A stretch of DNA of 64,000 nt from Fodinicola feengrottensis. GTDB lineage: Bacteria; Actinomycetota; Actinomycetes; Mycobacteriales; HKI-0501. Below are positions 54,713 to 63,787 of this stretch, in pieces. The DNA lies in assembly GCF_010993775.1 (NCBI RefSeq), contig NZ_WOTO01000043.1:1-64000 (forward strand), given 5' to 3'. Position 1 is the stretch's first letter, and every line of letters starts with the position of its first letter. Below the pieces are notes generated by a model. That model was not told the DNA's origin and did not search any database. It worked only from the letters and a program-made list of their open reading frames with translations. A program made the translations under genes and the position numbers.

Positions 54713-55762
54713 TTACCGGAGGCGGGCGGCGCGGCCGGCGGAGCCGGAGGCCCAGCAGCCGCCGTCCGGCGCGCATTCGACCGAGTCGAAGCTGCCGGTG
54801 TCGAAGCGTTGCCAGGTGCGCCCGCCGTCCCGGGTGACATCGCTGCCGGTTGGGCCGACGGCCAGCACTGTCGCCCGTGTGAAGGGCACCCACGCCGCGC
54901 CGGACCGGTATTCCCCTGGTCCCGTGAATCCGTGCCACGTACGCCCACCGTCGATCGTCGCCGCGGCCGCGTTCGGCGCGCTGGCTGGCGTGTTGTAGTC
55001 GCCGCCGACGGCGATGCCTTGCCATGGCGTACGGAACGCCAGCGAGTAGATGCCGGCGGTGGCGCCGACCGGGATGGGTGTGTCCACCGCGTGCCAGCGC
55101 CGGCCGCCGTCGGTGGAGTGGAAGACGCGTGACGCCGTCCCGCCGCCGGTCGCGAACCACGCGTCGAAGGGGCCGGAGCTGACCAGGCACGTGCCGCTCG
55201 CGGCGAAGGCGAACTCGCCGGTCTGTGCGGCCGGCATCCCGTCCGTTGACTGCACCTTCCAGGTCCGTCCGCCGTCCACAGTGGAGAGAATGCGGAACTT
55301 CCCGTCCACCGGGTCCGACAACGCGAGGCCGCGTCGAGTGTCGAAAAACGTCAGGCAGTCGTAGAAGGCTTTGGGGTCGTCGTTGGTGAAAGTACGGGTC
55401 CAATGGGCGCCGCCGTCGGACGTGGAGTAGATCCGGGAAGCATCGCCGTCGCCGATCGCCAGCGCGGTCGCGTGCCGGCTGTCCGAGGCCTCCACGTCCC
55501 GGAACTCCAGCGCGGCCGCGTCCGGAGGCGAGACGTTCAGCCAGTGTTGGCCACCGTCGGTCGTGCGGAGCACCGTTCCCTTGACGCCGGCGACCCACGC
55601 CGTCGTACGGCTGAGCGCGGCGAGGCCACGGAACTGGTTGGTGGTCCCGGTCGGCGTCAGCTGCCACGACGGCAGCCGGTCGGTCTGGGCGGCGGCCGGC
55701 AGGGCCGGCGCGAGCACGGACGCGGCGGCCACGGCGGCCACCAGCAGGCGGAAAGGTCTCAT
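54713..55762 (-). CDS. Secreted Ycf48/Hcf136-like beta-propeller protein
   Basis: A 349-residue secreted protein. The signal peptide is LLVAAVAAASVLAPALPAAA with cleavage near AQ-TD. Seven or so WD/BNR-type blades carry Asp-box or 'S-T-D-G-G-x-x-W' turns: LRTTDGGQHWLNVS, YSTSDGGAHWTRTF, LSTVDGGRTWKVQS, FHSTDGGRRWHAVD, ATIDGGRTWHGFTG and VTRDGGRTWQRFDT. The layout matches photosystem-II assembly factor Ycf48-like 'oxidoreductase' proteins found in non-photosynthetic actinomycetes, whose role is unknown. The frame is intact and the ATG follows closely on a purine-rich site. Confidence 0.85.
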   Translation of the reverse strand: MRPFRLLVAAVAAASVLAPALPAAAQTDRLPSWQLTPTGTTNQFRGLAALSRTTAWVAGVKGTVLRTTDGGQHWLNVSPPDAAALEFRDVEASDSRHATALAIGDGDASRIYSTSDGGAHWTRTFTNDDPKAFYDCLTFFDTRRGLALSDPVDGKFRILSTVDGGRTWKVQSTDGMPAAQTGEFAFAASGTCLVSSGPFDAWFATGGGTASRVFHSTDGGRRWHAVDTPIPVGATAGIYSLAFRTPWQGIAVGGDYNTPASAPNAAAATIDGGRTWHGFTGPGEYRSGAAWVPFTRATVLAVGPTGSDVTRDGGRTWQRFDTGSFDSVECAPDGGCWASGSAGRAARLR

Positions 55763-55848
55763 GCCGGCGGACGTTACCGGCCCTCGCGCGGCGATGAACG
55801 GCCAATACCGGCGATGCGTACGCGCGCAAGCCTGTGCATGCTTGAGGC

Positions 55849-56280
55849 ATGGCGGACGATCTGGTGGTCACTCAGCGGCTGGTGATCCCGGCGGTGGAGC
55901 TGACCGAGCGGTTCTCCCGGTCGTCCGGCCCGGGTGGGCAGGGAGTCAACACCACGGACAGCCGGGTCGAGCTGGTTTTCGACCTTGCCCGGTCGCCCTC
56001 GGTGCCCGAACACCTGCGTGAGCGGATGCTGGCCCGGTTGAACCACCGGCTGGTCGATGGCGTGATCACTATCGCGGCGTCGGAGTTCCGTTCGCAGTTT
56101 CGGAACCGGGAAGCGGCGCGGGAGCGGTTGGCGGCGCTGTTGCGGTCGGGGGCAGCGCCGCCGCCAGCAGCGCCACGCCGGGCCACCAAGCCCAGCCGCG
56201 GCGCGAAGGAGCGGCGGCTGGCTGAGAAGACCCACCGGGCCAGCATCAAACGTGACCGGAGACGGCCGATCGACGAATAG
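55849..56280 (+). CDS. arfB: Alternative ribosome-rescue hydrolase ArfB (YaeJ)
   Basis: A 143-residue peptidyl-tRNA hydrolase that frees stalled ribosomes. The GGQ loop is RSSGPGGQGVNTTDSRVELV, preceded by LVIPAVELTERF and followed by LNHRLVDGVITIAASEFRSQ, FRNREAARERLAALLRS. The C-terminal tail is basic (RATKPSRGAKERRLAEKTHR, ASIKRDRRR) and is the segment that enters the empty mRNA channel. There is no release-factor codon-reading domain. ATG 55849 (MADDLVVTQRL). Length is typical (about 140). Confidence 0.94.
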   Translation: MADDLVVTQRLVIPAVELTERFSRSSGPGGQGVNTTDSRVELVFDLARSPSVPEHLRERMLARLNHRLVDGVITIAASEFRSQFRNREAARERLAALLRSGAAPPPAAPRRATKPSRGAKERRLAEKTHRASIKRDRRRPIDE

Positions 56281-56307
56281 AAAGGCCCATCGACGAAGGG
56301 GAATGCC

Positions 56308-57221
56308 TTGCAGGTCATCGATGCCCGTGAGTGCGCCAGCCGGCTGCCCTTCGGTGCCCTCGTACCAGCGCTGGCGGAGGCGTTCACCCGGCCGGCGACG
56401 GTGCCCGAGCGGCATCAGCACCGGCTCGACGAATCCGCCGACGCCACCCTGCTGCTGATGCCGGCCTGGAGCGACGCCGGCTTCGTCGGGGTCAAATGGG
56501 TCAATATTTTCCCACAAAACACCGGTCCGTCGGTGTCCGCCGCGTATTTGCTGGCGCGCGCCGCGACCGGCGAGCATCTCGCGGTCATCGACGGCAACGA
56601 GCTGACCCGCCGGCGTACGGCCGCGGTCGCCGCACTCGCCGCGGACAAGCTGGCCCGCGCGGACGCGCGCACCCTGGTGATCGTTGGCGCTGGCCACATC
56701 GGCGCGATCGTCGCCGAGGCTTACGCGGCTGTCAGAGATATCGAGACTGTGCTGGTTTTCAGTCGTACGACCGAAAACGCCCAGCGGCTGGTGGGTCGGC
56801 TGGCCGGATTCGACGCTGAGGTGGTGACCGACCTGCCGGCCGCGCTCGAACGGGCCGACATTGTCAGCTGCGCCACCCTCTCGCTGAGCGGCCGGTCGTA
56901 CGTGGCGCCTGGCTGCGACCCGGCACGCACGTTGACCTGATCGGCAGTTTTCGTCCCAGCATGCGCGAAACCGACGATGAGGCACTCGCTCGCGCGCAGG
57001 TCTTCGTCGACACCGAGATCGCGCTCGAAGAGGCCGGTGAGTTGGTCACCGCGCTCGCGAACGGTGCTATCAGCCGCGGTGATATCCGCGGAACGTTGGC
57101 GCAGCTGTGTACGGGCGAGGTCGACGGCCGGCGCGGCGAGCAGGACATCACGCTGTTCAAGACAGTCGGCACCGGCCTCGCGGATCTGGCCGCGGCCGCG
57201 CTCGTCTACGCCCGGGAATAG
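56308..57221 (+). CDS. Ornithine cyclodeaminase / mu-crystallin family enzyme (frameshifted)
   Basis: An NAD-dependent enzyme of about 304 residues. TTG 56308 (VIDARECASRLPFGALVPAL after the start) follows gaagggg. Visible: LLMPAWSDAGFVGVKWVNIF and PQNTGPSVSAAYLLARAATG (substrate region), VIDGNELTRRRTAAVAALAA with the conserved T-x-x-R-T-x-A, the Rossmann loop TLVIVGAGHIGAIVAEAYAA, and ARTHVDLIGSFRPSMRETDD after a one-base shift near 56932, then FKTVGTGLADLAAAALVY. Members deaminate ornithine to proline or reduce ketimines; the substrate is not deducible. The gene is 27 bp downstream of arfB on the same strand. Confidence 0.9.
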
Positions 57222-57228
57222 GAAAAAC

Positions 57229-57961
57229 ATGCCCCGGCTGGTCCGCAACAATCTCGCGGTTTACGACGATCTCGCCGACCGATGGTGGGACCCGCGCGGC
57301 CCATTCGCCGGCCTGGGCTGGCTGGCGGCCAGTCGGGCCGAGCAAATCCGGCCGGCCGCCAACGGCTCGTCGGTGTTGGTGGACATCGCGTGCGGTGGCG
57401 GTCTCCTGCAGCCGTACGCGGCCGGCAAGGGCTATGTCCACATTGGAGTCGACCTGTCCCCGCGATCGCTGCAGGTGGCGCGTTCGCATGGCGTCCGGGC
57501 GATCCGCGCCGACATGAACCAGCTGCCGCTGGCCGACGAATGCGCCGAGGTGGTGGTCGCCGGCGAATGCCTCGAACACGTCCCCGATCCGTACCAGGTA
57601 GTCGCCGAATGTTGCCGGATCCTCAAACCCGGCGGTGTGCTGATCGTGGACACTGCCGCGAACACCGTTCTCGCTCGCGTTCTTGGCATCACCCTGCTGA
57701 AAAAACGCACCCTGTCCCGGCACGCCACCGCGCGGCACCCACGACCACCGGCTCTTCGTCGACCGCCGCCGCCTCATCCGTACCTGCGCCCGCCATGGCG
57801 TCACCATGCGCCTCACCGGTCTGCGCCCCCGTCTCCTGGACCTTCTGCTTTTCCTGCTGCGCCGCCGGCTCGCGGTCAAACTCGTCCCGATGGCCTGGAC
57901 CGGCCTGCTGTTCCAAGGCGTCGGAACCAAGGCCGACACCCGACTTTTGCCGGGGCCCTGA
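57229..57961 (+). CDS. SAM-dependent methyltransferase, UbiG-like (frameshifted)
   Basis: A class I methyltransferase of about 243 residues. ATG 57229 lies 8 bp past the previous stop and ggaaaa gives a weak site. The N-terminus has LAVYDDLADRWWDPRGPFAG; motif I is LVDIACGGGLLQPYAAGKGY; the acidic loop is HIGVDLSPRSLQVARSHG; VVAGECLEHVPDPYQVVAEC and RILKPGGVLIVDTAANT are motifs II and III. After a shift near 57722 the end reads LFVDRRRLIRTCARHGVTMR and GVGTKADTRLLPGP. It resembles 3-demethylubiquinone methyltransferases, but the real substrate in an actinomycete is unknown. It seems cotranscribed with the cyclodeaminase-like gene. Confidence 0.86.
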
Positions 57962-58133
57962 CTCCGGGTGTGGCACTCAAACGGCCAATCTCACGCTAAG
58001 CAACGAAAGTGGTCCGACCTGTCACCATCGGTCACGCTAGCTGGTTGACCTTGTTCAGTTGGCCCACCCCGACAAATGCCTCGCCGGGTATGTCAACTTT
58101 CTCAAGATCACCACCACCACATCAGGCATCTCA

Positions 58134-58321
58134 CCGGGTGCGGCGCGAAACTGTCGTACCCCTCCGAGATTTGCCCCCACCCAGTGACGGGTGGGGGGCG
58201 GGTTTGAGGACCAATGTTCAACTAAAAATTAAGGTCTACCTCTCGACCCACCCCCCGCCCGTTCAAAGGGAGGGGGAAAGAAAAAAAACAGACACGTACG
58301 ACAATTTCGCGCCGCACCCGG
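58134..58321. repeat. MITE-like TIR element, copy 3 (best-preserved ends)
   Basis: 188 bp. Left end ccgggtgcggcgcgaaactg... (58134-58159) and right end gtacgacaatttcgcgccgc... (58296-58321) are 26-bp inverted repeats with one mismatch. Interior as in copies 1 and 2: a cccacccagtgacgggtggg hairpin, gttcaactaaaaattaaggt, cccgttcaaagggagggg and a poly-A run. No gene inside. A multi-hairpin repeat is absent here. The 172 bp between the methyltransferase stop and this element hold nothing recognised. Confidence 0.93.
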
Positions 58322-58349
58322 GGTAGAGATTGGTCACAAGAGCAAGCAG

Positions 58350-58802
58350 CTAGAGCGCGAGTTTGAAGCCAGCGTGACTCTTGGTGAAGCCGAGGCGTTC
58401 GTAGAAGCGGTGCGCGTCGGTGCGGCGGGTGTCGCTGGTCAGTTGGACGAGCGCGCAGCCGCGTTTGCGGGCCTCCTCGACGGCGGCTTCGATGAAGAAG
58501 GCGCCGAGGCCGGCACCGCGGCGCATGGAGCTGATCCGGACCGCCTCGATCTGGGCGCGCCAAGCCCCGTGGCGGGAAATCCCGGGGATGAAGGTGAGTT
58601 GCTGGGTGCCGATGATCTCGTCGTTCTCGGTGAGCACCCAGAGCAACTGGTTCGGGTCGGCGTCGAGCGCGTCGAAGGCCTCGAAATGTCCGTCGACGAC
58701 TTCGGCGGTGATGCCGCGGGCAACCGAAACGGCGTCGTCGGCCAGCAGCGTGACGATGGCGGGCACGTCCTCGCGGCGGGCCCGCCGAATGTCCAGCGTC
58801 AT
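58350..58802 (-). CDS. GNAT N-acetyltransferase
   Basis: A 150-residue acetyltransferase. Motif order: LDIRRARREDVPAIVTLLAD at the start, NQLLWVLTENDEIIGTQQLT, then the acetyl-CoA strand and loop IEAVRISSMRRGAGLGAFFI, EAAVEEARKRGCALVQLTSD, and RRTDAHRFYERLGFTKSHAG with the usual Tyr. Length is typical. Its ATG overlaps the stop of mmsA (TCAT on the plus strand gives ATGA), so it is the third gene of the aminotransferase-mmsA-GNAT operon. The substrate is unknown; an amine or amino acid from the same pathway is plausible. Confidence 0.92.
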   Translation of the reverse strand: MTLDIRRARREDVPAIVTLLADDAVSVARGITAEVVDGHFEAFDALDADPNQLLWVLTENDEIIGTQQLTFIPGISRHGAWRAQIEAVRISSMRRGAGLGAFFIEAAVEEARKRGCALVQLTSDTRRTDAHRFYERLGFTKSHAGFKLAL

Positions 58803-60300
58803 CAGGAACTGGTCGGGAAGCCGAGGTTGATCCCGCCGTGTGACGGATCGAGCCAGCGCTGCGTGACGACTTTCCGCGGGTGTAGAAATGTACGCCCTCA
58901 GCCCCATGTACGTGCGTGTCGCCGAACAGCGAGTTTTTCCAGCCACCGAAGGAGAAATATGCCATCGGTACGGGGATCGGCACGTTGATGCCGACCATGC
59001 CGACCTCCACCTCGTGCTGGAAGCGGCGGGCCGCGCCGCCGTCGTTGGTGAAGATCGCGGTTCCGTTGCCGTATTGGTTGCTGTTAACCAAATCCAGCGC
59101 CTCAGCATAAGACTGCGCGCGTACGATCGACAGCACCGGGCCGAAAATCTCGTCGGTGTAGATGCTCATCTGCGGCGTCACCTGGTCGAAAAGTGTGGGA
59201 CCGAGCCAGAAACCGCCCTCGTCGCCGGAGATCGGGTGGCCGCGGCCGTCCACCACCAGTTTGGCGCCGGCGGCCGTGCCAGCGTCCAAATAGGACGACA
59301 CCTTTTCCAGGTGGGGTTTGGTGACCAGCGGTCCCATTTGCGAGTCCGGCCGCATTCCGTCGCCCACCGTGAGGTCGGCGATCCGGGTACGGATGCGGTC
59401 CACCAGTTCGTCGGCGACCGGTTCCACCGCCACCACGACGGAAATCGCCATGCAGCGCTCGCCGGCCGAGCCGAAACCGGCGTTGATCGCGGCGTCCGCG
59501 GCCAGGTCCAGGTCGGCGTCCGGCAGCACCACCATGTGGTTTTTCGCGCCACCCAACGCTTGTACGCGCTTGCCAGCGCCAGTCCCGGTTTCGTAGACAT
59601 AGCGGGCGATCGGCGTCGAACCGACAAAAGACACCGCTCGTACGTCCGGATGGGTCAGCAGCCGGTCGACCGCGACTTTGTCACCGTGGACGACGTTGAA
59701 AACGCCGTCGGGCAGCCCGGCCGCAGTCAGCAACTGGCCAATCCGAACCGCGGCGGACGGGTCTTTTTCGCTGGGCTTCAACACAAACGTGTTACCGCAG
59801 GCGATCGCGATCGGGAACATCCACATCGGGACCATGGCGGGAAAATTGAAGGGAGTGATGCCGGCGACCACCACGCCGAGCGGCTGCCGGATCGAGTACG
59901 AGTCGACCGTACGCGAGACGTTCTCCGAAAACGCGCCCTTGAGCAGGTGCGGGATCCCGCAGGCAAATTCCACGACCTCGAGGCCGCGCTGCACCTCGCC
60001 GGCCGCATCGGACGCCACTTTGCCATGCTCGGAAGTGATCAGTGCGGCGATCTCGTCGCGGTTGCGGTGCAGCAGCTCGCGGAAGGCGAAAAGCACCTCC
60101 GTCCGCTTGGCCAGCGAGGTCGAGCCCCATTCGACGAAGGCTGCTTTCGCGGCGGCGACCGCGGTGTCCACATCGGACACCGACGCGAAGTCGACCTGCC
60201 GGCTGACCTCGCCGGTGGCCGGGTTGTAGACATCGCCGGTCCGCTCGGCCGTGCCGTCCCAGAGTTTTCCGTTGATCCAATGGGTGATATTGCTGCTCAC
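58802..60300 (-). CDS. mmsA: Methylmalonate-semialdehyde dehydrogenase (frameshifted at the 3' end)
   Basis: An aldehyde dehydrogenase of about 499 residues that turns methylmalonate or malonate semialdehyde into propionyl- or acetyl-CoA in valine, beta-alanine and inositol catabolism. Features: THWINGKLWDGTAERTGDVY, VVVAGITPFNFPAMVPMWMF (family-specific), FVGSTPIARYVYETGTGAGK, QALGGAKNHMVVLPDADLDL, catalytic Cys in GFGSAGERCMAISVVVAVEP, TDEIFGPVLSIVRAQSYAEA and AYFSFGGWKNSLFGDTHVHG. After GVHFYTRGK a one-base shift near 58882 continues as VVTQRWLDPSHGGINLGFPT to the stop. ATG 60300 overlaps the aminotransferase stop by 4 bases. Confidence 0.93.
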
Positions 60301-61598
60301 TCGGTTCCCTCCACGGCGGCGATCGACTCGGTGAGGATGGCCAGGCCTTCGTCGGCATCCTCCTCGGACAGCGTAAGGGGCGGCGCGATCCGCAGAACGT
60401 TTCCGTGCAGGCCACCCTTGCCGATCAGCAGGCCGCGGCGGCGGGTTTCCTCCAGTATCGCGCCAGCGGCGGCCGCATTTGGGGTTTTCCCACCGGGGCG
60501 CACCAGTTCCACGCCGATCATGAGGCCCTTGCCGCGTACGTCCCCAACAATCGAGTCTTCGCTGGCCAGCGGCCGCAGCCCGGTCATCAGCTGGTTGCCG
60601 ATTTTCAGTGCGTTCGCCTGAAGATCGTGGTCGCGTACGTAGTCCAAGGTGGCCAGCGCGGCGGCCGTCGACACCGACACCGGGTTGCCGCCGAAGGTGG
60701 AGATCGAGTTGGCGGACAGCGAGTCCATCAGGTCGCCGCGAGCCACCACGCCACCGATCGCGAGGCCGTTTCCGAGCCCCTTGGCGAAAGTCAGGATGTC
60801 CGGGGTGATGCCGTGCGACTGGTAACCCCAGAAATGCTCGCCGGTACGGCCCCAGCCAGTCTGCACCTCGTCAGAAATAAATGGGATCTCGTACTCGTCG
60901 AGAACCTCTTCGAGCGCACCGAAAAAGCCGTCCGGCGGAGTGGCGAAACCACCGACACCCTGGATCGGCTCGGCGATCATGCAGGCCACGTCGCCGGACG
61001 TGGTGGTCGCGATGATGTCCCGCAGGTCGTCGGCGATGGCCGCGTTGAACTGCTCGTCAGGCAGCTGACCGAAGGGGCTGCGATAGCGGTATCCGTTGTG
61101 TACGTACGAAACGTTCACCGGCGTCAGCGAGGACGCGGACCACCCGCGGTTGCCGGTAATGCCCATCGCCGCGTACGAGCGGCCATGATAACTGTTGCGC
61201 AGAGCCAAAACCTGGTTGCTGCGGCGGAACTGGGTGGCCAGCAGCAGAGCGGCCTCGTTGGCCTCGGTGCCGGAGCAGGTGAAGAACACCTTCGCGTCCG
61301 GGATGCCGGACAGCTCGGCGATCCGCTCGGCCAGCTCGACCTGGTGCCGGATCAGGTAGAGCGTCGAGGAGTGTACGACCCCGCTGGCCAGCTGTTTCGC
61401 GACCGCGTCGTTGATCTCCGGGACGCCGTAGCCGAGCATGTTGGTCAGGATGCCGGCGAAGAAGTCCAGGTAGGAGTTGCCGTCGCCGTCCTTGACCCGT
61501 ACGCCGGCACCGCTGGCGATCTCGATCGGCTGCTCGTAGTAGAGCGCCATCCAGCTCGGCAACACCGCGCGATGGCGAGCCAGCAGATCGTCGGCCAT
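60297..61598 (-). CDS. Class III omega-aminotransferase
   Basis: A PLP aminotransferase of 433 residues, of the group that uses beta-alanine, GABA or similar omega-amino acids. ATG 61598 gives MADDLLARHRAVLPSWMALY. Motifs: KDGDGNSYLDFFAGILTNML, FFTCSGTEANEAALLLATQF, the ring-stacking YHGRSYAAMGITGNRGW, IPFISDEVQTGWGRTGEHFW with the Asp, and the Schiff-base Lys in DILTFAKGLGNGLAIGGVVA; then STFGGNPVSVSTAAALATLD. Its product aldehyde would be oxidised by MmsA encoded directly downstream with a 4-base overlap, giving a two-step route from an omega-amino acid to an acyl-CoA. The frame is fully intact. Confidence 0.93.
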   Translation of the reverse strand: MADDLLARHRAVLPSWMALYYEQPIEIASGAGVRVKDGDGNSYLDFFAGILTNMLGYGVPEINDAVAKQLASGVVHSSTLYLIRHQVELAERIAELSGIPDAKVFFTCSGTEANEAALLLATQFRRSNQVLALRNSYHGRSYAAMGITGNRGWSASSLTPVNVSYVHNGYRYRSPFGQLPDEQFNAAIADDLRDIIATTTSGDVACMIAEPIQGVGGFATPPDGFFGALEEVLDEYEIPFISDEVQTGWGRTGEHFWGYQSHGITPDILTFAKGLGNGLAIGGVVARGDLMDSLSANSISTFGGNPVSVSTAAALATLDYVRDHDLQANALKIGNQLMTGLRPLASEDSIVGDVRGKGLMIGVELVRPGGKTPNAAAAGAILEETRRRGLLIGKGGLHGNVLRIAPPLTLSEEDADEGLAILTESIAAVEGTE

Positions 61599-61716
61599 GG
61601 TCCGTCCTCTCGTCACACCGGGAAGGGCACACACGCCCACCCACCACCCTTGCCGGCAGGGCGCCCGCTGGCAAGAGACAGAGTGTCGGTTCCGGCTGCC
61701 GAGACAAGACAGACTG

Positions 61717-62055
61717 TCAGGTGATCACCGACAACCCGCGCCGATCGCCTTTACCGCGCGAAAGCGAGACGAGCCCTTCGATCAGCCGCTCGGTCTGCTC
61801 CTGCCGGGCCGGCTCGACGGCCCACTCCCGGCAGCCTTCGCGGCCGGCGAGGACGACCGCGACCTGACCAGCGGGGCAGGTGCGTACGCATCCGGACACA
61901 GTGACCGTGACCGCCTGCGGCCCGAGGCGCGCGTAGAGGCGCTGGCGGATCTGCCGGGCCTAGGCCTCGCCATCCCCCGGGCGGCAACGGCCGCAGATCA
62001 GCACCACGTCGCCGACTCGCTGGCTGCCAACCTCGACATCATTGTCGATGAGCAC
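61717..62055 (-). CDS. Ferredoxin-like small metal-binding protein with in-frame stop
   Basis: From GTG 62055: VLIDNDVEVGSQRVGDVVLI, CGRCRPGDGEA, an in-frame TAG (61960-61962), then ARQIRQRLYARLGPQAVTVT, VSGCVRTCPAGQVAVVLAGR and EGCREWAV. Cys pairs C-G-R-C and C-V-R-T-C-P, spaced by an alpha-beta unit, fit the thioredoxin-like [2Fe-2S] ferredoxin or DUF1636 group. The same frame continues on both sides of the TAG and a sense codon (for example TTG or CAG) there would give a normal protein, so a point error or a nonsense mutation is equally possible. It follows the sigma factor gene on the same strand. Confidence 0.6.
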
Positions 62056-62082
62056 ACCGACAATGTCGTACGCGATGCCGCG

Positions 62083-62656
62083 TTAGTTCCCGGAGCCGGT
62101 GGCGTCGTGCGACGAGCCGGTCGTGTCCAGGCCGATGGCGCGGACCAGGTCTTCGCGGGCGCGGGCCACCCGGGACCGGATGGTGCCGACCGGGCAGCCG
62201 CAGATCTCGGCGGCTTCCGCGTACGGCATGCCCAGGACCTGAGTCAGCACGAAGGCGTCTCGGCGGTCGTCCTGGAGGGCGTCGATGACCTGCCGAAGCA
62301 GGACTTCGTGCTGGTGGTCGGCGGTGTGCGCGCCGGCCCGGTCGGCCGCGTCGACCCAGTCGTCGAGCTGGCTCTGCTGCGGTCGTCGCTTGCGCAGCCG
62401 GAGGTGATCCGCGGCGACCCCGGCGGGCGATCGTCAGGAGCCAGATCCGGGCCGGCGCGCGGGCCGCGAACTTGGGCAGCGACGAGAAAGCACGCAAATA
62501 CGTCTCTTGTACGAGGTCCTCGGCGTCGGCCGGCGACGACAAGTAGCTCAGCAGCCGATGCAGCTGGCGCTGGGTGGCCGCGACGAACCGCTCGGCAGCC
62601 AACCGGTCACCCTGGCCGGCGGCCAGCGCGTACTGGGTGATCTCCAGGTCGTCCAC
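62083..62656 (-). CDS. ECF sigma factor, SigC-like (frameshifted)
   Basis: A sigma factor of about 190 residues. ATG 62656 gives MDDLEITQYALAAGQGDRLA, then AAERFVAATQRQLHRLLSYL, SSPADAEDLVQETYLRAFSS (region 2) and FAARAPARIWLLTIAR; after a shift near 62425 region 4 reads DALQDDRRDAFVLTQVLGMP, YAEAAEICGCPVGTIRSRVA and RAREDLVRAIG. 'SLPKFAARAPAR.WLL.IAR' and 'CGCPVGTIRSRVARAR' are the features of mycobacterial SigC. The divergent gene at 62817 encodes a membrane protein with a zinc finger, the probable anti-sigma factor. Confidence 0.87.
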
Positions 62657-62816
62657 TAGGACACTGGCCCTCCATCCGGCAGTCGAATCGGCGTCAGAGC
62701 GTGACCAGCGCTCACCCTACGGCGCGACCGTTTCCGGACGGTTGCCACGGGCCTGCCAACTCTCGCCGCCAGTCGGGAACTTTGCCGCCGGCCGTACCGA
62801 CTTCAAGGGTGTGGAC

Positions 62817-63547
62817 ATGCACTGCGAGCAGGCGCGGGAGGCGATCTCGGCCCTCCTGGACGACGAGGACCCCCCGGCGTCTCGCCAGTCGCTGTCGAAG
62901 AACATGTCACCGGGTGCGTTAGCTGCATGGCGTGGCGGGAGTCGGCCGCGGCGATCACCCGGATGACCCGGCTGGAACCGGCGGTGGCTACCCCGGACGT
63001 GACCGCCACCGTGCTCTCGCGGGTCCCGCTGCTCCGGCCGAGCCGCTGGCCAGGGCGGTTGCGGTGGGGGCTCGGGCTGATCGCGGCCGGTCAGTTCGCG
63101 GTCGGCGCGAGCCAGCTGTTGGCGCCGGCCGGCTCGGTCGCGGCGAGCGTCACCGTGATGACCGGCGGGCACATGTCACATGAAACGGGCGCCTTCAACA
63201 TCGCTCTCGCGGTCGTGCTCGTCTGGGTCGCGCTGCGACCGGCGCAGGCGAGCACCCAACTGCCCGTACTGCTCAGCTTCGTCGCCGTCCTCACCTTCGC
63301 GGTCGCCGTCGACCTGCTGGACGGGGAGGTCGGGTGGGCGCGGCTGACCACCCACGTGCCGGTCGTCGTGGGCTTGCTCTTTACGGCGCTTTTGCGCAGG
63401 TACGGGTGGCCGTCGCTGGGCCCGAGCGGCCGCGCGGTCGCGGCTGGGCCGCTGTCCACAACCGCCGGCGACCAGGTCGCCCTCCGGGCCGCCACCAACC
63501 CGCCCGACCAGCACCACTCGCCGGCCGCCCACCGCCGCGCCGCCTGA
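62817..63547 (+). CDS. Membrane protein with zinc-finger anti-sigma domain (frameshifted)
   Basis: A protein of about 243 residues. ATG 62817 gives MHCEQAREAISALLDDEDPP, the start of a zf-HC2 anti-sigma fold; a one-base shift near 62903 leads to EEHVTGCVSCMAWRESAAAI, which completes the H-x3-C-x2-C zinc site. Four to five membrane helices follow: LRWGLGLIAAGQFAVGASQL, FNIALAVVLVWVALRPAQAS, LPVLLSFVAVLTFAVAVDLL and TTHVPVVVGLLFTALLRRYG. It lies divergently, 160 bp from the SigC-like gene, and probably holds that factor at the membrane. The C-terminal tail is hydrophilic and Pro/His-rich. Confidence 0.83.
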
Positions 63548-63787
63548 CCCTCTGTCGCCTCTGGCCCGGGCGGGAGGTCCGCGACGCCCCGTTTGCGTGC
63601 GCCGGACGCAAGCAGCGGGGCGTACGACGACTCCCCCGACCATCCACGAAATGCTGAAGATGAGATCCCTTATGTGAAGATAGGCCGAGTATCCACCCGC
63701 CTGGACGGGCGTCGATCCGCGGGTACGGGCGGTCCGACTCGCTACGGTGGGCTGGCGGCACGAGGGCGAGAGACAGGTCGGTGCGAG

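Noticed and set aside
58888..60621. A 577-codon open frame on the plus strand
   Set aside because: It is antisense to mmsA and the aminotransferase, whose motifs are unmistakable; long antisense frames are usual in high-GC DNA.
60405..61724. A 439-codon plus-strand frame
   Set aside because: Antisense shadow of the intact class III aminotransferase; no family-like sequence.
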